A stretch of DNA of 64,000 bases from the NCBI RefSeq assembly GCF_000758925.1, contig NZ_JRNC01000024.1, positions 42,877-106,876 on the forward strand, given 5' to 3'. Under the pieces are notes generated by a model. It had not been told where the DNA came from. It saw nothing but the letters and a program-made list of their open reading frames with translations, and ran no database searches. This stretch comes from Prevotella sp. S7-1-8. Its GTDB lineage: Bacteria; Bacteroidota; Bacteroidia; Bacteroidales; Bacteroidaceae. The translations under genes were made by a program, and so were the position numbers. Shown in pieces: positions 27,582-37,829 of this stretch (position 1 is its first letter; each line of letters begins with the position of its first letter).

Positions 27582-28481
27582 TTACACCAACGTGCCGACG
27601 ATTTCCTCGCGGCTGCCGGGCAACATGTCTATCACCGGAATTTCGGGCATGGTATAGCAGCCCGGTTGCAGGCGCATAGAGGCTCTCGCCACGTTAACCA
27701 ACACCTGTGCCGTGAGCGCCGGGTTGTTGATGCTCATGTTGAACTCCATGCGCTGGTTGGGCGTTTGCCCACTGACACCCTTGCGCACAAGGTTCACGCC
27801 ATGCCCCATGTCTTGCACGTCCTTTACCGAGGCCACCGCGAACACGTGGGTCTCGTCGTGCGCGAAGTAAGGGTCTGCCTTGATTTCGGCCGTCACGTCT
27901 TCCAATTTTGCGCCGTCTTCCAATTCCACGTAGACCATGCGGCGATGTATGCCCTCGCCCAATGGAATGGTGACGGAGAGCGCGTCTTTCACGCCTTGCT
28001 TACCGCGCACGCACACGCTATGGCCCATTGACATGCCCGGGCCAAAGTTGGTGTAGGTTAATCCCTTGGGAGCGAGGCTCTGCATGAGCACGCGCACGAT
28101 AGAGTCTGACCCCGGGTCCCATCCGGCCGAAATGACGCTGACACGGCCGGCGCGTTTGCAATGCTCCATCTGGCTTGTGCGATAGTCTAAGATGGAGGTG
28201 TGTATATCAAAGCTATCCACTGTGTTGATACCCATGGCCACTATTTTTTCCGCGTATTCAGGGCACGAACGGGTGGGCGTGGCGAGTATGGCCACGTCAA
28301 TGTCCTTGAGCTTGGCAATGTCGTCCACCACCTCGTAAGGGGTCAGCGCCAATGGTTTGTCTTTGTCACCCTGACGGCGCACAATGCCCGCAATCTCAAA
28401 ATCCGAGGCCGCCTCCAACGCCTCCACGGCGTAGCGACCTATGTTGCCATAACCGACAACAGCTGCTCTAATCTTTTTCAT
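27582..28481 (-). CDS. ddh: meso-Diaminopimelate D-dehydrogenase
   Basis: An NADP-dependent enzyme that makes meso-diaminopimelate from tetrahydrodipicolinate, ammonia and NADPH in one step, bypassing the succinylase and aminotransferase routes. The protein is 299 residues. The Rossmann motif VVGYGNIGRYAVEAL is at about 8-22. Family-specific segments are ATPTRSCPEYAEKI (about 87), SAGWDPGSDSIVRVL (about 147), YTNFGPGMSMGHSV (about 168) and the C-terminal NNPALTAQVLVNVARASMRLQPGCYTMPE, split over residues about 251-279. These cover the known substrate pocket. Expressed alone from its own promoter and terminator. Confidence 0.96.
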   Translation of the reverse strand: MKKIRAAVVGYGNIGRYAVEALEAASDFEIAGIVRRQGDKDKPLALTPYEVVDDIAKLKDIDVAILATPTRSCPEYAEKIVAMGINTVDSFDIHTSILDYRTSQMEHCKRAGRVSVISAGWDPGSDSIVRVLMQSLAPKGLTYTNFGPGMSMGHSVCVRGKQGVKDALSVTIPLGEGIHRRMVYVELEDGAKLEDVTAEIKADPYFAHDETHVFAVASVKDVQDMGHGVNLVRKGVSGQTPNQRMEFNMSINNPALTAQVLVNVARASMRLQPGCYTMPEIPVIDMLPGSREEIVGTLV

Positions 28482-28784
28482 AATCTCTAACTATTTGATT
28501 GTTGATATCAGTTCATGTCCGCAAAATTACATTTTTCTCACGATAAAATTGTAATCAAGGTCTATTTAAATCATAAAAAAAGTGTAAAAGATAGCAAAAA
28601 GACACTCGGGAGATAATTTTTGAGACAATGTGGCAAACGCGTATTTCTTTGCCCCAAGGATGTTATTGTCGCTCGTTGGTGTCGCGTTTGGATGGTCGTG
28701 GCATGCCCGTGAGACGGCAACGCTTTTTTTTCGCGCGCGCAATATGCGAGCGTTTAGGGCGTTATTATTCAAAAAGGACAATAG
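28482..28784. promoter_or_regulatory. Divergent ddh/ruvA control region
   Basis: A minus-strand -7 box TAATTTTGC at 28521-28529, with TTG at 28554-28556, serves ddh with a leader of about 40 bases. For ruvA I find no good TAnnTTTG box: TATTTCTTTGCC near 28650 has a spacing that is too wide. The remainder is AT-rich and contains no gene. Confidence 0.5.
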
Positions 28785-29405
28785 ATGATAGAATATATAA
28801 AAGGTGACTTGACCGAGCTTACGCCAGCGTTGGCCGTCGTCGAAACCGCTGGCGTGGGTTACGCGCTGAGCATATCGCTCAACACTTATGGCGATATACA
28901 AGGAAAAAAGGTAGCAAAACTTTATGTGCACGAGGCCATACAGACGGGTGGCCGTGATGACAACTACACTCTTTACGGGTTTGCGACCAAGCGCGAGCGT
29001 GAGCTTTATCGCCTGCTCATCACCGTATCGGGCGTGGGAGCCAATACCGCGCGCACCATGCTGTCCTCGCTCTCGCCACAAGAGCTGTGCAACGCCATTG
29101 CAAACGGTGACGAAAAACTCATCAAGACCGTCAAAGGCATAGGCCTGAAGACGGCCCAGCGGGTCATCGTGGACCTGCGTGACAAGATAATGAGCACGGG
29201 TATTGCCGACGAGCTGCATGTGGGCAAAGGCACATCGGCCTCGTCGGCCATCAACACGCCAGTGTACGAAGAGGCCGTTTCGGCCATGACCATGCTTGGA
29301 TTTGCTCTGGCCCCAACGGCCAAAGTGGTGACAGAAATCGTCACGGAGCACCCTGATTGGACTGTAGAGACGGTAGTGAAAGAGACCCTCAAACGCGTGA
29401 AATGA
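28785..29405 (+). CDS. ruvA: Holliday junction branch migration protein RuvA
   Basis: Binds four-way DNA junctions as a tetramer and loads the RuvB motor. The protein is 206 residues, about the usual size. The N-terminal OB-fold begins MIEYIKGDLTELTPALAVVE. Tandem helix-hairpin-helix motifs follow at about 75-130 (LLITVSGVGANTARTMLSSL, then TVKGIGLKTAQRVIVDLRDK). The C-terminal RuvB-binding domain is present (PVYEEAVSAMTMLGFA near 165). ruvB is not in this window. Its position just upstream of sprA is a long-conserved arrangement in Bacteroidetes. Confidence 0.96.
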   Translation: MIEYIKGDLTELTPALAVVETAGVGYALSISLNTYGDIQGKKVAKLYVHEAIQTGGRDDNYTLYGFATKRERELYRLLITVSGVGANTARTMLSSLSPQELCNAIANGDEKLIKTVKGIGLKTAQRVIVDLRDKIMSTGIADELHVGKGTSASSAINTPVYEEAVSAMTMLGFALAPTAKVVTEIVTEHPDWTVETVVKETLKRVK

Positions 29406-29537
29406 CGTGTGAGGCATGGACTGCGTTGAATGGCCGGCAGCCATGCCAATATGGCGGAAAAACGCCATGAGCCCTTGACGGCTGGCGCTTGTCATGGATT
29501 GTGGCACGGATAATGGCTAAAGAAGAATGGTTTTGAC

Positions 29538-32500
29538 ATGAAATTAAGGAAACACTATTTCGTGGTTATGGCGTCGCTGGCCGTGACAATGGCTGCCTAT
29601 GCGGTGGTGTCTCCTCTTTTTCAGGTAGACCCCAACCGCAAAAAACGTGCGCACGCCCAAACGAGTGCTAACGCCACGAAAAGCCACGCCGACGCCAACG
29701 GCCGCGCGCCTGAACGCCACGGCGTGATGGGGCAACCGCTATTGACCGACGAAGACAGTATTCCCGACTCGCTGCTCAACCCACGTTGGAAAATACAACG
29801 TACCACACCCATCACCTACGACGACTTGGACCAAAGTGCCATGGACTTGCAACGCCCCGCGGGCTTGAGGTATGAGGTGACCTACAACGACTCTATCGAC
29901 CGCTATATCATTGGCGCCAAGATTGGTTCCACGTATCTCGCGGCCCCCATCATGATGACACCGGCCGAGTATATGAAATGGAGCGAGAAGCACGGTAGGT
30001 ACGCTTACTACCGCAGCAAGAACGACGAGATATACAAAGCCAAGGGCAAAGAGAAATTCGATTTTGCCGACATGCACTTCGACCTTGGACCGGCCGAGAA
30101 AATTTTTGGGCCGGGTGGGGTGCGTATCAGAACGCAGGGAACGGCCGAGCTAAAATTCGGGGGCACCTATAAGAGCATACAAAACCCATCGCTGCCGATA
30201 AGGAACCGCAAGCGATTGTCAATGGATTTTGACGAGAAAATAAACCTGAACGTCAATGGGCGCGTGGGCGACAAGGTGAACATGAACCTCAACTATAACA
30301 CCGATGCCACATTCGACTTTGACGCCCAGAACATGAAGCTGAAGTATGACGGCAAGGAAGACGAGATAGTCAAGCTTGTGGAGGGTGGAAACGTGTCGTT
30401 CCCGTCCAACTCCTCTCTCGTCCAAGGCGCCAGCAGCCTGTTTGGCCTACGCACTGACTTGCAGTTTGGCAAACTCAAGTTGCAATTGGTGGCGTCGCAG
30501 AAGAAAAGCTCATCCAAGAGCGTGTCCACACGGGGTGGCAAGCAACTCACGTCGTTTGAGATGGGAGCTGCCGACTACGAAGAGAACCGCCACTTCTTTC
30601 TTTCGCAATATTTTCGCGAGCATTATGATGAGGGCATGCGCACATTGCCCAATCTCACCACTGGCGTGAGCGTCAACAGGGTGGAAATATGGGTTACCAA
30701 CAAGAATGGCGCCACCACCAACACCCGTAACATCGTGGCTCTGACAGACCTCGGGGAGAGCGACAATATCAGCAACGCCAAATGGGTCTCGAGCGGCGTG
30801 AGCGTGCCGCGCAATGGCGCCAATAGCGAATATGCGGCCTTGACGGGCTCGCTCAGCGCCGCCCGAAACATAGACCAAACGTCGATTGTGCTCAATGGCG
30901 CGGGCTTGGTGGGTGGAGTGGACTATGAAAAGTTGCAAAGCGCGCGCCTGTTAACCTCATCGGAATACACCTTGAACCAAGCCCTTGGCTACGTGTCTCT
31001 GCGCGGAGCGCTGCAAACAGACCAAGTGTTGGCGGTGGCTTTTGAGTATACTTACGGTGGGCGCACTTACCAAGTGGGCGAGTTCGCGAGCGACGTGAGC
31101 GACGTGAGGCAGGCCCTTTTTGTCAAGTCGCTGAAAAACACAAGCAACAATCCATCGCAAGGCAACTGGCGCTTGATGATGAAAAATGTGTATTACCTGG
31201 CATCAAACGTGGAGAAAGACCAGTTCCGCTTGGACGTAAAGTTCCAGAGCGACACCGCGGGCGTATACCTCTCTTATATACCTGAGCCATCGGTGAAGAT
31301 CGAGCCGCTAATCAAAATGCTCGGCGCCGACCGCCTTGACAATAACAACAAGGCGCGCTCCAATGGCTATTTCGACTTCGTGGAGGGCTACACGGTGAGT
31401 GACGGGCGGGTGTTTTTCCCCGCGGCAGAGCCGTTTGGCTCATACCTGTACAATCGTTTGCGGTCCAAAGGCGTGGATGCCGCCAAGGCAGAGAGGTATG
31501 CTTTCACCGAGCTTTACGATTCGACCAAGACAGTAGCCAAGCAGATAGCGGAGAAAGATAAGTTCTTGTTGCAAGGTCAATATCGTGGCACATCGGCCAA
31601 CGTCATATCTCTCGGCGCCTTTAACGTGCCGCAAGGCTCGGTGGTGGTGACAGCGGGTGGTGTGCGATTGACCGAGGGCGCGGACTATTCGGTAGACTAT
31701 AGCGCAGGTGAGGTGACCATCCTCAACCAAAGTATCATAGACGCTGGCACGGCCGTGAACGTGTCGTTAGAGAGCCAGTCTGAATACATGCAAGAGCGTA
31801 AAACCATGCTTGGCATGAACTGGGAATACGATTTCTCCAAGAGTTTCCAACTGTCGGGCACGCTGCAACATCTCTCGGAGCAGCCCCTCACAACCAAAGT
31901 GTCGATGGGAATGGAGCCGCTCAACAACACTCTATGGGGCTTGAACGTTAATTGGAAGAAGGAAAGCCAGTGGCTCACCAACGTGCTTGACCTCATTCCG
32001 TTCCTTAGACTGACCCAACCCTCGTCCATCTCGTTCTCCGGGGAGTTCGCCCAGCTCATAGCGGGGCAGAACCATGGAGTGCAAGACAGGGCCTCGTATC
32101 TTGACGACTTTGAAAACGCCACCGACAAGATAGATGTCTCCACCCCGACCAACTGGATATTGTCAAGCGTGCCATCGATGTTCGTCGAAAGCAAAGACCA
32201 TACGGGGTTGACAAGCGGCTTTAACCGGTCACAATTGGCTTGGTACACCATAGACCCACTTTTCACGCGGCGCAGCAGCAGCCTTACGCCCGCTCATATC
32301 AAGAGTGACATAGACCAGCTGAGCGATCCATACGTGCGGGAGATATATGTACGCGACCTTTATCCGCAACGCAACCAAAGTAGCTACAACGGCGCGACCT
32401 CTACGTTGCCCATTTTGAACTTGGCTTATTATCCCAACGAGCGTGGACCTTACAACTTCAACCCCGATCTCTCGCCCACGGGCGCGCTTAACAACCCACG

Positions 32501-35500
32501 TCGACACTGGGGCGGCATGATGCGCAAGCTCGACACTAACGACTTTGAGGCCGCCAACATAGAGTATATCGAGTTTTGGATGCTCGACCCTTTTATCAAA
32601 TCCAACAGCTTGCCAAACGCGTCGGAGTATGGTGGCGACTTTTATATAAACCTCGGCGAAGTATCGGAGGACGTGCTGCAAGACGGAAAGAAATTTTATG
32701 AAAGTGGCATGCCGGTAGACGGTTCGGCCAATTTCGTGTACACGCAGTGGGGAAAGATACCCGTGCAAAGCACTGTCACTTACGCCTTCGCTACATCCAA
32801 GGGCAGCAGAGCCCTGCAAGACGTGGGATACAATGGCATGAACGACGCCGAGGAACAGCGATTTAAATCTTACCAAGACTTTCTCAAGCAGATACAAGGA
32901 AAGGTGAATGTCGCTGTGTGGGACTCGATATGGGCCGATCCTGCGCATGATGATTATCATTATTTCAGGGGCGCGGACCTTGACCGTATGGAGGCGTCGA
33001 TACACCGTCGGTATAAGTATATCAACAATCCGCAGGGCAATTCGCCCGACAACGACAGCCGAACGGAGGGTTACGATACGTCTTATAAGGCCACGCCGGA
33101 CGTCGAGGATATCAACCAAGACTACACGCTCAACGAGTATGAGAAGTATTATCAGTACCACGTCTCTATCAGACCGGAAGACCTTGTGGTTGGTAAAAAC
33201 TTCATAGTGGACAAGCGAGAGACCATGCGAGCGGCTCGAAACGGCAAGTCGCCCAAGCTCACATGGTATCAATTTCGCATCCCGGTGAGCGAGTTTGAAA
33301 GCAAGAACGGCGCCATTTCCGATTTTAGCAGCATACGATTTATGCGCATGTTTCTCACCAATTTTGAGCATCCGGTCATCCTTCGCTTTGGAAGCATGGA
33401 TCTTGTGAGGGGCACTTGGCGCGTGTATGAGCAGAATTTGGACAACGTGCCTGGCTCGGGCAGCATGACAACGGCATCGGTAAGCGTTGAGGAAAACAAC
33501 GACAAGACTCCCGTGAACTACGTGTTGCCGCCGGGCATCACGCGCGAACAAGATCCCACGCAGCCCCAATTGGTCGAGGCCAACGAGCAAGCCCTGTCCA
33601 TAAACGTGTCGAACCTTGCGAATGGTGAGGCGAAGGCCGTGTACAAAAAGACCACTGTCGACATGCGACAGTATAAGCGCATGCAAATGTTCGTGCACGC
33701 AAACGCCAACGAAGGGAATGTGACCAATCTTAAAGACGACCAACTGGCGGTGTTCATAAGGCTTGGCTCCGACTATAAGAGCAATTTCTATGAGTACGAA
33801 ATACCGTTGAAACTCACGCCTCCCGGCACCTATAACCGAAGGTCCAGGGCTGATTGCATAGCCGTCTGGCCCGAGGAGAACATGCTTGACGTGCCGTTGT
33901 CAAGACTAACCAAGGTGAAAAAGGAACGCAACAAACAAAAAGGCATGGGGCTCGCGTCGTTTAATCGCCCCTATTCCGCGTACGATCCGGAACATCCCAA
34001 GAACAAGATTACGGTGATGGGAAACCCCACTTTAGGCGAGGTCAAGACCATGATTATCGGCGTGAGAAACCTTTCGGCCAATCCTAAAAGTGGCGAAATA
34101 TGGGTTAACGAGCTGCGATTGAAAGAGTATAACAATTCGGGAGGATGGGCCGCCAACAGCAATCTGAGCGTGCAATTGTCCGACTTGGGCAACATGAACG
34201 TGCAGGGAAGCTATGTGTCGGAGGGCTTTGGAGGGCTCGAAGAGGGTGTCAACGCACGCTCTCGAGATGACCAAAGCAATGTGTCGATGATGGCAAACAT
34301 AGAGCTTGGAAAGTTCTTCCCGGAAAAAGCGAATGTCACCGCACCCTTGTATTATAGCGTAACCAAGCAGGTCAAAAAGCCCAAATACAACCCACTTGAT
34401 ACGGATATGAAATTGAATGACGCCCTTGAGGGCGCCGCTTCAAAGTTTGAGCGCGACTCCATAGAAAGCATTGCCGTGACCAAAAGTATCAGCACCAATT
34501 TCTCCTTGTCAAACATAAAGGTGGGAATACGGAACAAACGCCATCCCATGCCATACGACCCAGCGAACTTTACTTTCTTTTACAGCCACAGCCACAATCA
34601 TATTCAAGGCGAAACGACGGTATACGAGAACGAGGACAACTGGCGAGGCGGCATGAATTACAACTGGACTCCGGTTTATAAAGCATGGGAACCGTTCAAG
34701 AAAACCAGAGGCAAGAGCAAATGGTTGGACTTCCCTAAACGTTTCGGACTAAACTGGTTGCCACAAAACGTTGACTTCAACACAGAGCTGACACGTTCTT
34801 ACTACGAATTGCAAAAACGCGACATGGAGGCCATGGGGAATGCCACGCTGCCCGTTGTGTTTGCCCAACAGTTTCTCTGGAATCGCGAGTTTCGCCTGCG
34901 CTGGGATTTAACGCGAAACATTCACATGAACTTCCAGAGCGCCACGCACGCTGAAGTGGAGGAGCCATACGCCCCCGTCAACAAGGATTTGTACCCCGAC
35001 CACTACGAGGCTTGGAAAGATTCGGTGTGGAATAGTATACGAAAATTCGGCCGTCCGCTGGACTATCAACAAAACTTCTCGCTGTCTTATCAATTGCCTT
35101 TGAACCTATTGCCCATATTTGATTGGGTCAGTGGCGATGCCACGTACAACGCCACGTACAACTGGTTGCGCGGAGCCGAACAAGAAAATGGCGCCTCTTT
35201 GGGAAACACCATACACAATAATCGACAGTTCAACGTCAATGGCAGATTCGATTTGGTGCGTCTTTACAATCACAGCGCCTTTTTGAAGAAAACCAACGAA
35301 CGGTTTAACAGACAACCTTCGGAGACTGACAAGGACAAGAGACAACAGGCTCGGCAGGCTGCCAAGGCCGAAAAGCTGAAACAACGCGAAGCCGAGGCCA
35401 AGGCCCGCAAGCAGGCCATTGCTGATGGAAAAGACCCCGACGAGGCTGTTCGTCTGTTGCGTGAGAGCCACAAGCAGGCCACGACACGGCAGGGAACGTT

Positions 35501-37229
35501 GCCATTGAACAAAAACGCGTTCGAGAAAGAGATTACCTTGTTGCCCGATTCCACCATCGAAGTGAACCATGGGCGCAAATCGAAGCGGCTCTTTGTGACG
35601 GCCAAAACAGCCGATGGCAAACGGATTAAGATAAGTTTTAAAAAACTTGACGATAACAGAATACGCATCAATAACAAGGTAGACTCGGCGCTTAAGGTTA
35701 AAATAACGGTTCGCAAAAAACCTGATCTCGATAACGTCGAGTGGTACAAGATTGCTCAGTCGGCCGCGCGGGTGGCCATGATGATACGCAATGTCAGCGT
35801 CTCTTACCGCAATCAGTACTCTATGGCGCTACCCGGTTTCATGCCGAATATTGGCGATGCGTTTGGCCAAACCAATCGAACGGCAGCGCAAGGTCTGTCT
35901 CCAGGCCTTGATTTTGCGTTCGGCTTGACAGGTGACAACTATATCGAACGAGCGCGATCCAACGGTTGGTTATTGGTGAATGACAGTGTCGCGACGCCAG
36001 CCACAACCAACTTTACCGAGGACTTTCAGTTCAGAGCGTCCATCGAGCCCATCCGAAGTTTGAAGATAGACCTTGCCGCAAGCAGGATGAGTACGGTCGC
36101 AAAGAGCGTGCAATACATGTACGATGGCAATCCCACCACACAAACCGGCACTTTCACCATGACCACTTTGGCCGTGAAATCGGCTTTCGAGGGTATTGGA
36201 GACGCCAACAATGGTTTCAGAAGTGCCACGTTTGAGCGATTTTGCAATGCCTTGGAGGGCTACCGAAGGCGCGTAGAGGCAAGGTATGCGGGCACCCGAT
36301 ACCCGGCTGGAACGCCTCTCGCCGGCCGGGTGTTCGACCCTGCCAATGGAGCGGCCAACCTTTATGGCGCGGACGTGATGGTGCCCGCCTTCTTGGCTTC
36401 GTACACTTCCATAGGTGGCAACAACCTCGACATCTTTCCCGCTCTTACCCGATTGCTCCCCAACTGGACACTGCGCTACAGTGGCATGAGCAAGTTGCCT
36501 TGGTTCAGAGACGTGTTCAAGAGTGTCAACTTGAACCACAGTTACAAAAGCGTTTATGCCGTGGGCAGCTACCAGAGTTACTCCACCTTTATGCGACTTA
36601 TGGGGCCCGACATGGGGTTCATTATCGATGCCACTGACGGCCATGCCCTGCCCAGTTCCATGTACAATGTCTCCACCGTGAGCGTCAACGAGTCTTTCTC
36701 GCCACTTTTGGGCGTGGACATGACCTTTCAAAACGATCTTACTGCCAAAATAGAGTATCGCCAAACACGCATTCTCACACTTTCCATGACCAGCGTGCAA
36801 CTCAACGAGGCCCTGAGCAGAGACTGGGTGGTGGGGCTTAGCTACCGTATTAACGACCTGAACCTGTTTGGCGGGCGTGCCTCGAGACTTGCCAAGAGCG
36901 ACAAACGCAACCGAGGCGCGGCCGTGATCGATCCATCCGCGCGACCCACCATGCGCGACGGTATAAACCACGGGCTTAATATCCGCCTTGACATATCCTA
37001 TCGCAAACAGGCTTCCATCACCCGCGACATTGCCTCCATGACCTCGTCGGCCAGCAGTGGCAACACAGCTTTCAAGCTGTCGTTCATGGCCGACTATACC
37101 CTTTCCAAGCTCATGTCCGTCAGTTTTTACCTTGACAGACAGTCTAACGCACCCCTTCTTAGCAGCAACAGCTATCCCACCACCACCCAAGACTTCGGCT
37201 TGAGCCTGAAGTTCTCACTCACGCGCTGA
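29538..37229 (+). CDS. sprA: SprA/Sov, outer-membrane translocon of the type IX secretion system
   Basis: A giant 2563-residue outer-membrane barrel that forms the protein-conducting channel of type IX secretion. Known homologues (SprA of Flavobacterium, Sov of Porphyromonas) are about 2400-2500 residues. The signal peptide covers about residues 1-33. The family repeats appear as IRTQGTAELKFGGTYKSIQN (about 195) and NMNLNYNTDATFDFDAQNMKLKYDG (split over about 248-275). Later come SFSGEFAQLIAG and WLTNVLDLIPFL near 815-840, and GEIWVNELRLKEYN near 1520. It ends in a barrel strand LSLKFSLTR. A lysine/alanine-rich, probably helical insert lies at about 1925-1985. It implies that the organism exports CTD-tagged cargo, although none is encoded here. 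It follows ruvA by 132 bases. Confidence 0.95.
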   Translation: MKLRKHYFVVMASLAVTMAAYAVVSPLFQVDPNRKKRAHAQTSANATKSHADANGRAPERHGVMGQPLLTDEDSIPDSLLNPRWKIQRTTPITYDDLDQSAMDLQRPAGLRYEVTYNDSIDRYIIGAKIGSTYLAAPIMMTPAEYMKWSEKHGRYAYYRSKNDEIYKAKGKEKFDFADMHFDLGPAEKIFGPGGVRIRTQGTAELKFGGTYKSIQNPSLPIRNRKRLSMDFDEKINLNVNGRVGDKVNMNLNYNTDATFDFDAQNMKLKYDGKEDEIVKLVEGGNVSFPSNSSLVQGASSLFGLRTDLQFGKLKLQLVASQKKSSSKSVSTRGGKQLTSFEMGAADYEENRHFFLSQYFREHYDEGMRTLPNLTTGVSVNRVEIWVTNKNGATTNTRNIVALTDLGESDNISNAKWVSSGVSVPRNGANSEYAALTGSLSAARNIDQTSIVLNGAGLVGGVDYEKLQSARLLTSSEYTLNQALGYVSLRGALQTDQVLAVAFEYTYGGRTYQVGEFASDVSDVRQALFVKSLKNTSNNPSQGNWRLMMKNVYYLASNVEKDQFRLDVKFQSDTAGVYLSYIPEPSVKIEPLIKMLGADRLDNNNKARSNGYFDFVEGYTVSDGRVFFPAAEPFGSYLYNRLRSKGVDAAKAERYAFTELYDSTKTVAKQIAEKDKFLLQGQYRGTSANVISLGAFNVPQGSVVVTAGGVRLTEGADYSVDYSAGEVTILNQSIIDAGTAVNVSLESQSEYMQERKTMLGMNWEYDFSKSFQLSGTLQHLSEQPLTTKVSMGMEPLNNTLWGLNVNWKKESQWLTNVLDLIPFLRLTQPSSISFSGEFAQLIAGQNHGVQDRASYLDDFENATDKIDVSTPTNWILSSVPSMFVESKDHTGLTSGFNRSQLAWYTIDPLFTRRSSSLTPAHIKSDIDQLSDPYVREIYVRDLYPQRNQSSYNGATSTLPILNLAYYPNERGPYNFNPDLSPTGALNNPRRHWGGMMRKLDTNDFEAANIEYIEFWMLDPFIKSNSLPNASEYGGDFYINLGEVSEDVLQDGKKFYESGMPVDGSANFVYTQWGKIPVQSTVTYAFATSKGSRALQDVGYNGMNDAEEQRFKSYQDFLKQIQGKVNVAVWDSIWADPAHDDYHYFRGADLDRMEASIHRRYKYINNPQGNSPDNDSRTEGYDTSYKATPDVEDINQDYTLNEYEKYYQYHVSIRPEDLVVGKNFIVDKRETMRAARNGKSPKLTWYQFRIPVSEFESKNGAISDFSSIRFMRMFLTNFEHPVILRFGSMDLVRGTWRVYEQNLDNVPGSGSMTTASVSVEENNDKTPVNYVLPPGITREQDPTQPQLVEANEQALSINVSNLANGEAKAVYKKTTVDMRQYKRMQMFVHANANEGNVTNLKDDQLAVFIRLGSDYKSNFYEYEIPLKLTPPGTYNRRSRADCIAVWPEENMLDVPLSRLTKVKKERNKQKGMGLASFNRPYSAYDPEHPKNKITVMGNPTLGEVKTMIIGVRNLSANPKSGEIWVNELRLKEYNNSGGWAANSNLSVQLSDLGNMNVQGSYVSEGFGGLEEGVNARSRDDQSNVSMMANIELGKFFPEKANVTAPLYYSVTKQVKKPKYNPLDTDMKLNDALEGAASKFERDSIESIAVTKSISTNFSLSNIKVGIRNKRHPMPYDPANFTFFYSHSHNHIQGETTVYENEDNWRGGMNYNWTPVYKAWEPFKKTRGKSKWLDFPKRFGLNWLPQNVDFNTELTRSYYELQKRDMEAMGNATLPVVFAQQFLWNREFRLRWDLTRNIHMNFQSATHAEVEEPYAPVNKDLYPDHYEAWKDSVWNSIRKFGRPLDYQQNFSLSYQLPLNLLPIFDWVSGDATYNATYNWLRGAEQENGASLGNTIHNNRQFNVNGRFDLVRLYNHSAFLKKTNERFNRQPSETDKDKRQQARQAAKAEKLKQREAEAKARKQAIADGKDPDEAVRLLRESHKQATTRQGTLPLNKNAFEKEITLLPDSTIEVNHGRKSKRLFVTAKTADGKRIKISFKKLDDNRIRINNKVDSALKVKITVRKKPDLDNVEWYKIAQSAARVAMMIRNVSVSYRNQYSMALPGFMPNIGDAFGQTNRTAAQGLSPGLDFAFGLTGDNYIERARSNGWLLVNDSVATPATTNFTEDFQFRASIEPIRSLKIDLAASRMSTVAKSVQYMYDGNPTTQTGTFTMTTLAVKSAFEGIGDANNGFRSATFERFCNALEGYRRRVEARYAGTRYPAGTPLAGRVFDPANGAANLYGADVMVPAFLASYTSIGGNNLDIFPALTRLLPNWTLRYSGMSKLPWFRDVFKSVNLNHSYKSVYAVGSYQSYSTFMRLMGPDMGFIIDATDGHALPSSMYNVSTVSVNESFSPLLGVDMTFQNDLTAKIEYRQTRILTLSMTSVQLNEALSRDWVVGLSYRINDLNLFGGRASRLAKSDKRNRGAAVIDPSARPTMRDGINHGLNIRLDISYRKQASITRDIASMTSSASSGNTAFKLSFMADYTLSKLMSVSFYLDRQSNAPLLSSNSYPTTTQDFGLSLKFSLTR

Positions 37230-37386
37230 GTCATTTCGTGACAGGGTTTTAGCGTGTCAATAAGTGTTATATGGTGTCAAAATTAGCAAGAATACACGCC
37301 CATTAACCCATTATTCGCGATAATCTTTGTAATTTCGCGCCTATCAATCATCTTTCAGCAGGCGCTTGCGCGCTTGTTCGTATGTT

Positions 37387-37815
37387 ATGAGTCGTACTTT
37401 TCACCATAAATTTACGATAGGCGCCAAATGTGGAGTTCTGTTTTTCGTGTTCCTTGCCTTTTATCTGTTTTGGGTCAAGGCTTTCCTCATAGGCTTGTTA
37501 TTGGTGTTCTTGGCGGTGTTTCTCATGGAACGGTCGCTCCACTCGGAATATATTTTCAGTGATGAAGAGCTGACTATTTATCGTGGCAGGTTTGGAGGAT
37601 CCAAGATTTTGCCTTTGTCGCAAATTCGCTCGTGTCGTCCACAGGCTGCCAATTTTGGCTTGAGCCGTTTCCTCGTCCTTGAATACGGCGACAATCGCTA
37701 TGCCACGGTCCAACCCGATCAAGAAGCCTCTTTCGTGAAATGTCTGCGCGAGCGCATGGCGTCACTTGCAAAAGCTCATGCTGATGAGCGCGAGCCAGAG
37801 ATGTACGAAGATTAA
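37387..37815 (+). CDS. Membrane protein with PH-like domain
   Basis: A 142-residue protein from the ATG at 37387 (MSRTFHHKF). Two adjacent hydrophobic helices (residues about 12-50) are followed by a beta-rich domain, EYIFSDEELTIYRGRFGGSK then ILPLSQIRSCRP, which matches bacterial PH (YdbS/DUF304-like) domains. The function is unknown. Such proteins are often small membrane accessory factors. It lies 157 bases after sprA and 14 bases before dacB, with which it is probably co-transcribed. A -7-like TAATCTTTG or TAATTTCG near 37321-37340 may drive both genes. Confidence 0.75.
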   Translation: MSRTFHHKFTIGAKCGVLFFVFLAFYLFWVKAFLIGLLLVFLAVFLMERSLHSEYIFSDEELTIYRGRFGGSKILPLSQIRSCRPQAANFGLSRFLVLEYGDNRYATVQPDQEASFVKCLRERMASLAKAHADEREPEMYED

Positions 37816-37829
37816 TATTCTGTTGTGAT

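Noticed and set aside
32229..33743. 504-codon open frame antisense to sprA, and a 406-codon one at 35970-37190
   Set aside because: Long antisense frames arise easily in a 7.7 kb gene with this codon use. The translations are low in recognisable features and lack start signals.
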